Positions 35,570-44,224 of a stretch of DNA of 64,000 nt are shown one piece after another. The DNA lies in the NCBI GenBank assembly GCA_947642745.1, contig CANRTU010000021.1:1-64000 (forward strand), written 5' to 3'. Positions within the stretch are counted from its first letter, which is position 1. Each line of letters begins with the position of its first letter. The notes under the pieces are model-generated. The model had not been told where the DNA came from. It searched no databases and worked only from the letters and a program-made list of their open reading frames with translations. This stretch comes from an uncultured Eubacterium sp. Lineage in GTDB: Bacteria; Bacillota; Clostridia; Lachnospirales; Lachnospiraceae. The translations under genes and the position numbers were made by a program.

Positions 35570-36826
35570 TTAAGCGCTTTTATATTCAATCAGCGGCTCT
35601 TCTGTCTTTTCAACAGCTCCCTTTGTAATCGTACATTTCCAGATCATTTCATCGGATGGTATGCGGTACATCAGATCCATCAGTGTACTTTCCATAATTG
35701 CCCGGAGTCCCCTGGCGCCAGTCTTACGCTCCAGGGATCTGTCCGCAATTGCTTCTATGGCGTCTTCCCGGAATTCCAGTTCAATGCCATCCAGCTCAAA
35801 CAGCTTGCGGTATTGTCTGACCAGAGAATTTTTCGGCTCCTGCAAAATACGTTTTAACGCTGTTTTATCCAGAGAATCCAGGGACACCATAACCGGCACA
35901 CGACCTACAAATTCAGGAATCAGGCCAAATTTTACCAGATCCTGCGGCATCGTCTGCTTTAACGTCTCTCCCACATTCCGTTCTGAGATTTCAGAAATCT
36001 CCGCATTAAAACCGATAGATTTCTGATCCATTCTGGTCTCAATAATCTTTTCCAGTCCGTCAAACGCTCCTCCACAAATAAAGAGGATATTTGTCGTATC
36101 AATCTGAATCAGCTCCTGCTGCGGATGCTTTCTGCCGCCCTGGGGAGGTACCGACGCATTCGTTCCTTCCAGGATCTTTAAGAGCGCCTGCTGTACACCT
36201 TCTCCTGACACATCCCTGGTAATGGATACATTTTCAGATTTTTTTGTTATTTTATCTATTTCGTCAATATAAATGATTCCGCACTGCGCACGGTCAATAT
36301 CATACTCCGCTGCCTGAATGAGTTTCAGCAGGATATTTTCCACGTCTTCGCCTACATAACCTGCCTCTGTCAGCGTGGTAGCGTCAGCTATGGCAAACGG
36401 TACATTCAGAATCCTTGCCAGTGTCTGTGCCAGCAGTGTTTTGCCAGAACCGGTAGGTCCCAGCATCAGAATATTACTTTTCTGCAGCTCCACGTCTTCC
36501 ATATCAATATCTGCCAGAATTCGTTTATAGTGATTATATACCGCAACGGATAACACTTTTTTTGCCTCGTCCTGGCCAATGACATATTCATCCAGAAACG
36601 CCTTGAGACGCTCTGGTTTCTGCAAATTGATTTCAAACGGGACTTCTGCCTGAAAGAACTCTGCTTCTTCTTTCTCCAGCTCTTCTTCGATAATTTCGGA
36701 ACAGATATCCACGCATTCGTCGCAGATATATGCCCCATTCGGTCCGGCAATCAGCTTTCGTACCTGTCCCTGCGGTTTCCCGCAAAAGGAACATCTTACT
36801 TTGCTGTCGTTGCTTTTGCCCGCCAT
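35570..36826 (-). CDS. clpX: ATP-dependent Clp protease ATP-binding subunit ClpX
   Basis: AAA+ unfoldase that feeds ClpP, 418 residues. The N-terminal zinc finger has CSFCGKPQ and ICDECVD pairs, Walker A is [13 protein letters not shown], the pore loop GYVGEDVE and Walker [16 protein letters not shown]-like [10 protein letters not shown] is also present. The start MAGKSNDSK was chosen because AAGAAGGGGTG precedes it. It lies 35 bases after clpP. Confidence 0.96.
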   Translation of the reverse strand: MAGKSNDSKVRCSFCGKPQGQVRKLIAGPNGAYICDECVDICSEIIEEELEKEEAEFFQAEVPFEINLQKPERLKAFLDEYVIGQDEAKKVLSVAVYNHYKRILADIDMEDVELQKSNILMLGPTGSGKTLLAQTLARILNVPFAIADATTLTEAGYVGEDVENILLKLIQAAEYDIDRAQCGIIYIDEIDKITKKSENVSITRDVSGEGVQQALLKILEGTNASVPPQGGRKHPQQELIQIDTTNILFICGGAFDGLEKIIETRMDQKSIGFNAEISEISERNVGETLKQTMPQDLVKFGLIPEFVGRVPVMVSLDSLDKTALKRILQEPKNSLVRQYRKLFELDGIELEFREDAIEAIADRSLERKTGARGLRAIMESTLMDLMYRIPSDEMIWKCTITKGAVEKTEEPLIEYKSA

Positions 36827-36861
36827 CACTTCACCCCTTCTTAATCTGTTATTTTGCAACT

Positions 36862-37449
36862 TTATTTTTCACGGTTTGTAACAATGCTGTCAATCAGACC
36901 ATATTCCAGCGCTTCTTTCGCATCCATGTAATGGTCACGCTCGGTATCTTTTGCCACTGTTTCATAAGTCTGACCCGTATTGGCTGCCAGAATTTCATTT
37001 AAGTTCTTTTTCATCTTGAGGATATTTTCTGCCGCAATCTGGATTTCCGTCGCCTGCCCTTTCGCTCCGCCGGATGGCTGGTGAATCATGATTTCCGCAT
37101 TTGGAAGCGCCATACGCTTGCCCTTTGTTCCACCGGCCAGTAAGAAGGCGCCCATGCTGGCTGCCATACCGATACAGATAGTAGATACATCGCATTTGAT
37201 ATACTGCATGGTGTCGTAAATAGCCATGCCTGCGGTCACTACCCCGCCCGGAGAATTGATATAGAGGTGAATATCCTTTCCTGGATCTTCTGATTCCAGA
37301 AAGAGTAACTGGGCTACTGTAAGACTTGCCGTCACCTCGTTAACTTCTTCTCCCAGAAAGATAATCCGGTCTTTTAATAAACGTGAATAGATATCATAGC
37401 TGCGTTCCCCGCGGCTCGTCTGTTCTATTACATAAGGTACCAGACTCAT
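36862..37449 (-). CDS. clpP: ATP-dependent Clp protease proteolytic subunit
   Basis: Serine protease subunit, 195 residues. It begins [25 protein letters not shown]; the catalytic Ser is in [14 protein letters not shown] and the His in [16 protein letters not shown] lies 7 bases before this ATG, whereas the longer frame to 37566 overlaps the duplicated tig tail and has no RBS. It partners with ClpX encoded next, and possibly with ClpC through MecA. Confidence 0.96.
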   Translation of the reverse strand: MSLVPYVIEQTSRGERSYDIYSRLLKDRIIFLGEEVNEVTASLTVAQLLFLESEDPGKDIHLYINSPGGVVTAGMAIYDTMQYIKCDVSTICIGMAASMGAFLLAGGTKGKRMALPNAEIMIHQPSGGAKGQATEIQIAAENILKMKKNLNEILAANTGQTYETVAKDTERDHYMDAKEALEYGLIDSIVTNREK

Positions 37450-37516
37450 ATAAATTCCTCCATAATATGCGGACCAGCCGGACTTCCTGAAACCGGCCCG
37501 CACTTTTTCATTCATT

Positions 37517-37714
37517 TTATTCAGCTGCCTGCCCTTGTGGCCCTTCCTTTGCGGTTTCCTGCGCATGTTCCATCACAAAATCCACAACTCTGCGGACCTG
37601 CAGGTCTTTTTATATTTCTTTGCTTTATTCAGCTGCCTGCTCCTGCGGTTCTTCCTTTGCGATTTCCTGCGCATGTTCCATTACGAAATCCACAGCCTTC
37701 TGGATCGACAGGTC
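37517..37714. repeat. In-frame 108-bp duplication of the trigger factor 3' end
   Basis: The sequence from 37625 into tig (last 31 codons and stop) is repeated 108 bases further on at 37517-37607. The distance is 36 codons, so the copy is in frame behind the tig stop and a second TAA. The translated copy ([17 protein letters not shown]) closely follows the tig end ([17 protein letters not shown]), and both finish QAAE. Differences are mostly transitions. It has no start codon. Confidence 0.9.
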
Positions 37715-38944
37715 TTTTTTCATTTCCTCCCTGCCCTCTTCGCTGACAAATTCCATCATTTTTTCTACCGACATACCATAGGCAGAAGCGGCTTTTTTAA
37801 TTTCTCCATCTACTTCTTCTTCTGTTACAACAATATTTTCTGTCTCCGCAATCTTTTCCAGTACGAGACTGTTCTGAATCCGCTGGATAGCTTCCGGACG
37901 TACCTGCTCCTGCAGTTTCTCCTTTGTCATGCCGGTAAACTGCAGATACTGGTCAAAAGACAGACCCTGCTGTGAAATACGGTTTGCCATCTCCTGCATT
38001 ATATTTTCACACTGCATGTCAATCATTGGTTCCGGCAGATCCATTTCGGAACTGTCCACAATCTTTTTCACGGCTTCTTCTTCTTTGGCACGGGAAGCTG
38101 TCTCTTCTTTACGCTCAAGCAGTTTCTTTTTCACATCTTCTTTGTACTCGTCCAGTGTCTCGAATTCAGATACCATAGAAGCAAATTCATCATCCAGTTC
38201 TGGTATTTCCTTTACTTTGATTGTATGAAGCACAACTTTGAACACAGCCGGTTTTCCCTGCAGTTCCGCCGCATGGTACTGTTCCGGGAAGGTAACGTTT
38301 ACATCAAATGCGTCCCCCGTATTTTTACCTACAATCTGATCTTCAAATGTATCAATAAAAGAGTGGGAACCGATCTCCAGAGAATGGTTTTCGCCTTTGC
38401 CGCCTTCAAACGCCGCCCCGTCTACAAATCCTTCATAGTCGATAACAACTGTATCGCCCTGCTGTACAGCCCGGTCTGTGACTTCTACCATACGGGACTG
38501 CATATTTCTGGTCTTTTCCAGTTCAGCATCCAGTTCTTCATCTGTTACGGCTGTATCTGCCTGCGTAACGGTAACTCCTTTATATTCACCCAGCGTTACA
38601 TCCGGTTTTACCGCCACTTCAGCTTCAAAGATAAATTCTTTTCCTTTTTCAATCTGTGTGACTTCGATCTGTGGACGGGATACGATGTCCAGCCCGCTTT
38701 CTTCCATTGCTTCCGGATATTCTTCGTTTACCAGGATATTTGCTGCATCATCAAAAAACACTTCCGGACCATATGCCTTTTCTATCATTGCTCTTGGCAC
38801 TTTTCCTTTACGGAATCCCGGAATGCGGATTTTGTTCTTCTGCTTATTATAAGCCGCCTGTATTGCTTTTTCCAGCTTATCAGCAGGAACTGTAACGGTA
38901 AGCTTTGCCATATTTTTCTCTAAATTCTCGACTACAACACTCAT
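37625..38944 (-). CDS. tig: Trigger factor
   Basis: Ribosome-bound chaperone and peptidyl-prolyl isomerase, 439 residues. The ribosome-docking signature GFRKGKVPRAMIEKAYG lies near residues 44-60, the FKBP-type domain near 160-250 (VIDYEGFVDGAAFEGGKGEN), and the helical chaperone C-domain follows to the end. The ATG follows AAGGAGG. It leads the tig-clpP-clpX-lon-ysxC group, from a promoter near 39073. The 3' end is tandemly duplicated downstream. Confidence 0.96.
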   Translation of the reverse strand: MSVVVENLEKNMAKLTVTVPADKLEKAIQAAYNKQKNKIRIPGFRKGKVPRAMIEKAYGPEVFFDDAANILVNEEYPEAMEESGLDIVSRPQIEVTQIEKGKEFIFEAEVAVKPDVTLGEYKGVTVTQADTAVTDEELDAELEKTRNMQSRMVEVTDRAVQQGDTVVIDYEGFVDGAAFEGGKGENHSLEIGSHSFIDTFEDQIVGKNTGDAFDVNVTFPEQYHAAELQGKPAVFKVVLHTIKVKEIPELDDEFASMVSEFETLDEYKEDVKKKLLERKEETASRAKEEEAVKKIVDSSEMDLPEPMIDMQCENIMQEMANRISQQGLSFDQYLQFTGMTKEKLQEQVRPEAIQRIQNSLVLEKIAETENIVVTEEEVDGEIKKAASAYGMSVEKMMEFVSEEGREEMKKDLSIQKAVDFVMEHAQEIAKEEPQEQAAE

Positions 38945-39072
38945 CTTTTCTATTTCCTCCTTAAATGTAGCTATGAGTTTTCAAATTTTATATACTCTAT
39001 CCTTCTCTGTTTGTGAGAAACACGCTGCGCGGCTTCCCCAGCTGTAATCCAGCTATTTACAGTCATTAACAG

Positions 39073-39082
39073 ATTATAGCAC
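39073..39082 (-). promoter_or_regulatory. Extended -10 promoter of the tig operon
   Basis: On the minus strand TGTGCTATAAT gives a TGn-extended TATAAT (39073-39078). The -35 region is poor. The start of tig lies about 130 bases downstream. No CIRCE or CtsR-like repeat was noticed in the leader. Confidence 0.5.
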
Positions 39083-39090
39083 AGTGTTTT

Positions 39091-39267
39091 TTAAATTACC
39101 AGTATTTTTTCCGAAAATGCGCCGAAATCCTTACCGCTCATTTCCATTCGTAACCATTCATAACAAAGCGGGTCTGAAACATGGTTTTCACAGGATGCGC
39201 TGTAACTGATTCCATCCCTGATATCCTGAGATACCCCGGCTTCAGAATCGTTTTTAATGTTTTCCAT
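39091..39267 (-). CDS. Small hypothetical protein with a strong ribosome binding site
   Basis: A 58-residue frame starting MENIKNDSEAGVSQDIRDG. It is supported mainly by GGAGGG placed 6 bases before the ATG. The product is polar with two cysteines (ASCENH and PLCYEW) and no membrane segment. The frame stays open upstream to 39432 but without a second start signal. It lies alone upstream of the tig promoter. Nothing about function can be said, and it may be spurious. Confidence 0.35.
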   Translation of the reverse strand: MENIKNDSEAGVSQDIRDGISYSASCENHVSDPLCYEWLRMEMSGKDFGAFSEKILVI

Positions 39268-39534
39268 GAGATTCCCTCCGTAATGGCACTCTCTAAAGTT
39301 CTGACAGCGAAACGGTATGGTATGATATTCAGAACAGATAACCCAGTCCCCGCACTGTCTGATCCTTCCCCCGGATTTACCTGACGCATCAGAATGTACG
39401 CAAAGACTGCCGGAAAATGATGTGCGGATCATCTTCCGGCAGGCTGTGCCACTGATAATGTCCGGTTGCCAGTTATTCCATTCATGGCGGCTGGAAACAC
39501 AGCCGGAATATTATACATACTTTTTTAACACTAT

Positions 39535-40812
39535 TTATTTTTTAATCAGATCCCGGCTGATATTACGCCGGCGTTCTGATACAACATCATGATAACTGGT
39601 AATATTTTCAGTTTCGCTGACTTTATCCACCGGTCCGTTACGGAATGTAATTTTTAACAATATCGGAGTCGTAACTGCGGTAACAACTACCATCACTACA
39701 ATAGACCCCATAAAAGCGCTGCCCAGCAGGCCTACCACGGCCCCTTTATTGGCTACGATCAGTGCGACCTCACCCCTGGAAGCCATTCCGGCCCCCACAC
39801 GTACACACTCCGCCGGCGAATCGCCGCAAAGCCTTGCGCCAAATCCGCAGCCAGCCATCTTTGTCAGTACGGCAGTTATACAAAGCACCACCGTAAACAG
39901 CACAATCATCGGCGTCATATTCGGAAGCTCCACGGACAGTCCGATATGCGCAAAGAAAACCGGCGACAGCAGCAGATAAGACAGTATGTCAAACTTTTCC
40001 TGCAGATAGGCGGACCTGTCTGTATTGGAAATAATCAGCCCTGCGATATAAGCTCCGGTAATATCCGCCACGCCAAACAGATCCTCGGCCACATATGCCA
40101 TCAGCAGACAGAATACAAATGCGATAATCGTATGTCTGTGCCGCATTTTGTCAGAGTGGGTCATCCAGTATTTATACATCTGGAAAAAGATATAGCCCAG
40201 CACAATGGAAAATACAAAAAAGCCTGCTATTTTTAACAGCACCATGGCGATATTTACGGAAGGGTCCGTAATACTTGTTATAATTGTCAGCGCCACAATA
40301 CCAAGTATATCATCAATAATTGCCGCCCCGAGAATTGTATTCCCCGCATGTGTCTGAAGTTTTCCGAGTTCCTTTAAGGTTTCCACTGATATACTGACTG
40401 ACGTAGCCGTCAGTATTACGCCTACAAATATATTCTGCAGCAGAGTCGTGCTGGACGCATTGGATGGAATCATATCCGGGCGGTTGAAAAAATGCGCCAC
40501 GGCAAATCCGCCCGCAAGTGGTACCAGTACTCCGCATAATGCTACAATAAAGGCTGATTTTCCGCTTTTTTTAAGCTCTTTGATATCTGTTTCCAGCCCT
40601 GCGCTGAACATCAGAACAATTACGCCCAGTTCTGCGATTGTTTGTAAGAAGTTCGTTTCAGAAATGACCCCGAGCATGGATGGTCCCAGCAAAAGGCCTG
40701 CAAGAAGCGCCCCTACTACCTGTGGCATCTGTACTTTGTTTGTCACTACACCCAGCAGTTTCGTGCAAAGCAGTATGACTGCCAGGTCCATTAAAAATTT
40801 GTAATTTCCCAT
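39535..40812 (-). CDS. CPA2-family cation:proton antiporter (Kef/Nap-type)
   Basis: A 425-residue membrane protein with about 12 hydrophobic segments from the N-terminus to near residue 390 and a short polar tail; no TrkA-N/RCK domain is attached. Family features include LGPSMLGVI near residue 45, the GLETDIKELKKSG loop near 72, FVGVILTATSVSISVETLKELG near 130, AAIIDDILGIVAL near 165 with the Asp pair of the ion path, and GAGMASRGEVALIVANKGA near 343. Na+ or K+ exchange with protons is likely, probably for pH or salt balance. AAGGGGAAG precedes the ATG. It appears monocistronic. Confidence 0.88.
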   Translation of the reverse strand: MGNYKFLMDLAVILLCTKLLGVVTNKVQMPQVVGALLAGLLLGPSMLGVISETNFLQTIAELGVIVLMFSAGLETDIKELKKSGKSAFIVALCGVLVPLAGGFAVAHFFNRPDMIPSNASSTTLLQNIFVGVILTATSVSISVETLKELGKLQTHAGNTILGAAIIDDILGIVALTIITSITDPSVNIAMVLLKIAGFFVFSIVLGYIFFQMYKYWMTHSDKMRHRHTIIAFVFCLLMAYVAEDLFGVADITGAYIAGLIISNTDRSAYLQEKFDILSYLLLSPVFFAHIGLSVELPNMTPMIVLFTVVLCITAVLTKMAGCGFGARLCGDSPAECVRVGAGMASRGEVALIVANKGAVVGLLGSAFMGSIVVMVVVTAVTTPILLKITFRNGPVDKVSETENITSYHDVVSERRRNISRDLIKK

Positions 40813-41142
40813 GTCTTCCCCTTCATTATAATAAGATCTTTTTTTCCGGTCTAAATATTACAACTGAATAACGGGAAAGTCAACCGGAACCTGTTCACAA
40901 ACGGAATTTTCCTTTTTGGCAAAGCAGATAAACAAGACAAAAACAATCAAAAACATTGTTGAAAAACAGCGAAATAATTTTACGGGGATTTTGCGTACAT
41001 AGGCAGATTTTATATTTCTTTTCATTATAATCAGAATCCGCCTGGCAGTTTCTGACAATAAAATAATTATTAACTTTATAAATATAAATTTTAGAATTTG
41101 TCAGCAGGACGTATTTGGTGACAGTCCGAAAGCCTGCGTAAG
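40813..41142. other. Gene-free AT-rich stretch
   Basis: A frame of 55-66 codons with one hydrophobic segment (MFLIVFVLFICF) exists around 40858-41023 on the minus strand, but it lacks a ribosome binding site. I see no other feature. Confidence 0.3.
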
Positions 41143-41175
41143 AAAAGATGCCGGACTGAAAGCCCGGCATCTTTT
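41143..41175. terminator. Terminator after the SASP gene
   Basis: AAAAGATGCCGG pairs with CCGGCATCTTTT around a short loop. It lies about 90 bases beyond the spore protein stop codon. Confidence 0.8.
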
Positions 41176-41267
41176 GTAAGAAATTTCTTATTTTTATATC
41201 TTTTTGTATATCTTTTACTTTTTTCCATAACCATATTCTGATCCGCCAGAAAATTTCAGATCAAAAT

Positions 41268-41480
41268 TTAATTTTTCATCTGCTCTTCCTGTCTCATAAT
41301 CATCTTTTTCACCATCTCACCGCCGATGGAACCAGCTTCACGGGATGTGAGATCACCGTTATATCCGTCTTTTAAATTTACTCCTAATTCGGATGCCACT
41401 TCTTCTTTGAACTGTTTCATTGCGTCTTTTGCTTCAGGTACTGCCATTTCTGAGTTGGAACTCTTTGAATTACTTGACAT
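41268..41480 (-). CDS. Alpha/beta-type small acid-soluble spore protein
   Basis: DNA-binding protein that protects spore DNA, 70 residues, the normal size. The C-terminal signature SREAGSIGGEMVKKMI corresponds to the conserved RsNGSvGGxixKrmv motif, and FKEEVASELGVNL contains the region cut by the germination protease. TGGAGGT precedes the ATG. A sigma-G-like promoter lies 60 bases upstream. The N-terminus is Ser/Asn rich. Its presence shows that the organism forms, or recently formed, endospores. Confidence 0.95.
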   Translation of the reverse strand: MSSNSKSSNSEMAVPEAKDAMKQFKEEVASELGVNLKDGYNGDLTSREAGSIGGEMVKKMIMRQEEQMKN

Positions 41481-41542
41481 TTGTCTCTACCTCCATACAT
41501 TGGTGTTTTTTAATAACAGTCTGTATAACTGTTATCTGGTGT

Positions 41543-41572
41543 TAGTATGGCTGGATGAATGAAAAATATAAT
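41543..41572 (-). promoter_or_regulatory. Sigma-G/F-like forespore promoter of the SASP gene
   Basis: On the minus strand CATACTA (41543-41549) is the classic forespore -10, with ATTATA (41567-41572) 17 bases upstream as a fair -35. The target gene is a forespore product, which supports the call. Confidence 0.65.
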
Positions 41573-41612
41573 TGGTAATTACTGGTTATTATCGGGGGAG
41601 GGGCAGAATGGT

Positions 41613-42314
41613 TTATATGACATTCGTAACGCTTTCTTCGCCCTGTTTCCCAGATATATGACATGCCCTGATCTTTTCCAGTGTTTCCCTGTACGGCGCA
41701 TCCTTCCCAAAGAGCAGCGTGGTACCCAGTACAAACCCGTCCATTCCCATCGGGGCAAATTTACGGATTTTATCCACACCGCAAGCTCCGTCCCAGTATG
41801 CCTTAAAATGCATTTCATTTTTCAGCCGCAAAAGATTCGCAATCTTTTTTCCTACATATGGCATGTACATCTGACCCGCATTACCGGGGTTCACTGTCAT
41901 AACGAGCACTTTTTTCACAATGCGCAGCATCTCGCAGACGGTTTCCACGCTGGTCCCCGGATTAATCGCAATCCCGGGCACCATCCCCGCATTGATAATT
42001 TTCTGCAGCGTGGTGGACGGATGATACTCTGCTTCCGGGTGAATATATACTGTATCCCCCTTTCTGAGCTTATCAAGAAATATATGTATATTATTATTCG
42101 GATGTTCAATCATCAGGTGTACATCCAGCGGTGTTGCGGCTGCTGAAGCGATATACGCCATGTCATTTACAGACATGGCAAAATTAGGCACATAACGGCC
42201 GTCCATAATATCAATATGAAACGAATCAATACCGGCCTCCTCCAGTCTGGTTACTTCTTTTTCCAGACATCCATAGTCTGCGCACATCATTGATGCTGTC
42301 AGTTCAAATTTCAT
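41613..42314 (-). CDS. Ribulose-phosphate 3-epimerase family protein
   Basis: TIM-barrel sugar-phosphate epimerase, 233 residues. Metal ligands are visible in FHIDIMDGRYVPN (His and Asp near residues 33-37), DVHLMIEHP (His near 66) and the late Asp in DGACGVDKI near 177. The last segment reads DGACG rather than the usual VDGG, and the protein resembles allulose-6-phosphate 3-epimerase types as much as pentose-pathway Rpe. No pentose pathway genes are adjacent, so the substrate is open. GGAG precedes the ATG by 7 bases. Confidence 0.82.
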   Translation of the reverse strand: MKFELTASMMCADYGCLEKEVTRLEEAGIDSFHIDIMDGRYVPNFAMSVNDMAYIASAAATPLDVHLMIEHPNNNIHIFLDKLRKGDTVYIHPEAEYHPSTTLQKIINAGMVPGIAINPGTSVETVCEMLRIVKKVLVMTVNPGNAGQMYMPYVGKKIANLLRLKNEMHFKAYWDGACGVDKIRKFAPMGMDGFVLGTTLLFGKDAPYRETLEKIRACHISGKQGEESVTNVI

Positions 42315-42436
42315 AGTTTTTCTCCATAATTCTTTCTGTTTATCACAAACATATATACATGTATTTCAGGATACACCATTTCACAATTTACGGATCCTTC
42401 ATCCCACTCTGGCACTACAACGATCCATGCCAGATA

Positions 42437-42975
42437 ATATATGGTTATCTTTTATTTCATGCAACGGATCAGCTACGGACAGCTGTATATTTCCCGGACG
42501 CTGGGGAAAGGCATCGGTATGGGGACGGATGATCCGGAAATTCCGGCAGGCGTTTCCCAGACCGGATGCAGCTTACCGCAGACGGGCACACTGCATATAC
42601 CGGCAGAATGGCCCCTGTGTTCTGCCGTCAGATAATAACCGGGATTACACATAATACTTACGTAAACTATTCCGGATACTGCCTGATTTATATACCAGCT
42701 TCCCCGCAGACCTGCTGTCTGCCAGAATAAAGCTGAAGTTCCTGCGGCATTCCTCCATGTGTGGCAGACCGGGGTTATATATGATTTTCTGGAAACTGCC
42801 ACTGATATCCTCCCGTACACGGTTATCCTGTCTGCCGGAATATGTGCGGGGAAGTCAGGAAAGATAAACGGATACAGCCGGAAACAGCGGCAGTGACAGC
42901 ACGCCTTTCCCCGGCGTCCGGAGTATGCGGATATCTTCCTGCCGTCATAATAAAGAATGAAAAATAACCATATAT
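42437..42975. repeat. Large non-coding element D2 with nested inverted repeats
   Basis: The outer ends ATATATGGTTAT (42437-42448) and ATAACCATATAT (42964-42975) are exact inverted copies. Inner inverted blocks CCCGGACGCTGGGGAAAGGC and GCCTTTCCCCGGCGTCCGG lie at about 42493-42512 and 42903-42921. The ends and several internal stretches (TTATCCTGTCT, GCCGGAAACAGC) are shared with D1 at 24373-25073. No ORF with an RBS was found in its 539 bases. Confidence 0.65.
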
Positions 42976-42993
42976 GATCAGATATTGTTCGCT

Positions 42994-43695
42994 CTAGGTC
43001 AGCATAATCCTGCCTGTGTGCGCAATATTAAGATCGTTTTTATGATAAGTGAAATATAAAGTCAGAAGATTTTCCCCAATATATCCGATATAACGGTCTG
43101 CCCGTCCGCTTCCTTCCGGATCAGACAGATCTTCAATCCGCTCCAGAATTGGAAACAGCCAGTTACAATACTCATTTATCAATTTCTTTTTTGCGATTAT
43201 TATATTGTAGTTATACAGATATTCCTGTGAAAAAACTGCGTCATATGCCGCATAATAAGCCGGTTCCAGTTCTTCCAAAGCCCGTAGCACGGCGTCCCAG
43301 TCTGATTTTTTTATATATCTGGCATGATGTTCCCTGATATCCGGTTCATGAATCGTTGGATAAGGCAGTACTGCATCCACGTCCTGATCCGTCATACGAC
43401 TGATATCCCCTTCCCTGATATCCAGCCACCTGCGGTAATGAAATAACCCATAATACAGGATATCTGTACATATATCGGACGACAGGGCATTTTTCCACAT
43501 CCAGTACAATACCGTAAGTTCACAGTAATTAGGATTTTTATGGGAAATATTTTTCCCAGTGTTGTCCAGAACCTGCGCTACCCGCTCCTCCGTAAGCGCC
43601 GCACCTGCCTGAACCGGAGTGAGCCATTCTGGAAGACAGGCCGTATGCTGTAATTGTTCGTCCCTGTGAAATTTTGCCATATATACACGTATCAT
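42994..43695 (-). CDS. DUF4422-type capsular polysaccharide glycosyltransferase-like protein
   Basis: A 233-residue protein with the block NTGKNISHKNPNYCELTVLYWMWKN near residues 35-60 and YYGLFHYRRWL near 75, characteristic of DUF4422 proteins found in capsule loci and thought to be glycosyltransferases. The start MIRVYMAKFHRDEQ was chosen because AGGACAGGG precedes it; the longer frame to 43812 lies in a duplicated leader. It is the last gene of the polysaccharide locus on the minus strand. The sugar transferred is unknown. Confidence 0.8.
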   Translation of the reverse strand: MIRVYMAKFHRDEQLQHTACLPEWLTPVQAGAALTEERVAQVLDNTGKNISHKNPNYCELTVLYWMWKNALSSDICTDILYYGLFHYRRWLDIREGDISRMTDQDVDAVLPYPTIHEPDIREHHARYIKKSDWDAVLRALEELEPAYYAAYDAVFSQEYLYNYNIIIAKKKLINEYCNWLFPILERIEDLSDPEGSGRADRYIGYIGENLLTLYFTYHKNDLNIAHTGRIMLT

Positions 43696-43702
43696 CCCTG
43701 TC

Positions 43703-43801
43703 CTGTTCCTCTCTGTAACTGTAAATGTCCATTGCAATTGTAGCCGTCTGCTATAAGTTGATGTAATTTCGGCTGTTCCTCTCTGTAGCTGTGAATGTCC
43801 A
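43703..43801. repeat. Direct repeat of 29 bp in the leader of the DUF4422 gene
   Basis: CTGTTCCTCTCTGTAACTGT and its 29-base context at 43703-43731 recur at 43773-43801 with two changes, period 70. The unit contains the AGAGAGG ribosome-binding-like motif of the following gene, so a ribosome binding site region has been duplicated just after the stop of the upstream gene. Confidence 0.8.
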
Positions 43802-43817
43802 CCGCACAGCATCTGTC

Positions 43818-44198
43818 TTATGGCTGGTCATTCCAGAAGGTACGGCCTGTATGCCCGTCATATGTCCGCAAAGGCTTAAACTGCCCTGTTGACGTGTAAT
43901 ACCTTCCCATCAGATCCGATTCTTTCCCAGAGTCTATACAGATATGATTATAAAAACCTCTTTCTTCCAGACTTTTCACTATCGCCGCATGTGTATCTTC
44001 CGGCGTGGCAATTACTACGCATATATTCCTGTCCCTGAACTGGTCCAGTTCACAGACTGGCAGCCCGGCCAGGGTATCCGGATTACCAGCCCTTCCAGTT
44101 ACGAGAAAACCGGTCACTTCAAAATCCCCATACAGTCTCTGTATCGCCCTGCATACACCAAGCGCTATGCTTCTGGCGCCAAAAATCATTATCCGCAA
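43818..44198 (-). CDS. Stand-alone Rossmann-like nucleotide-binding domain protein
   Basis: A 126-residue protein that consists almost wholly of the small domain fused to many enzymes of this locus. It starts RIMIFGARSIALGVCRAIQ (beta-turn-helix), with ICVVIATPEDTHAAIVKSLEERGF in the second half. It resembles the N-terminal domain of PglD-like acetyltransferases but lacks any catalytic partner. The start is probably TTG, 7 bases after GAGGA. It lies between a GT2 and the DUF4422 gene. A role in binding a nucleotide sugar or docking other enzymes is a guess. Confidence 0.75.
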   Translation of the reverse strand: MRIMIFGARSIALGVCRAIQRLYGDFEVTGFLVTGRAGNPDTLAGLPVCELDQFRDRNICVVIATPEDTHAAIVKSLEERGFYNHICIDSGKESDLMGRYYTSTGQFKPLRTYDGHTGRTFWNDQP

Positions 44199-44224
44199 TA
44201 TTTTGTCCTCGTCTTATTAACTCT

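Noticed and set aside
9523-37714. Gene-end repeats as template and variable repeats of a diversity-generating retroelement
   Set aside because: No reverse transcriptase or accessory gene is in the window, and the differences are not confined to adenines; they are mixed, mostly transitions.
9523-37714. Gene-end repeats as attL/attR scars of integrative elements
   Set aside because: The copies are adjacent with no element between them, their lengths vary, and there is no integrase next to any of the sites, although excision long ago cannot be excluded.
40858-41058. A small membrane peptide gene
   Set aside because: It has one hydrophobic stretch but no ribosome binding site near any start codon.
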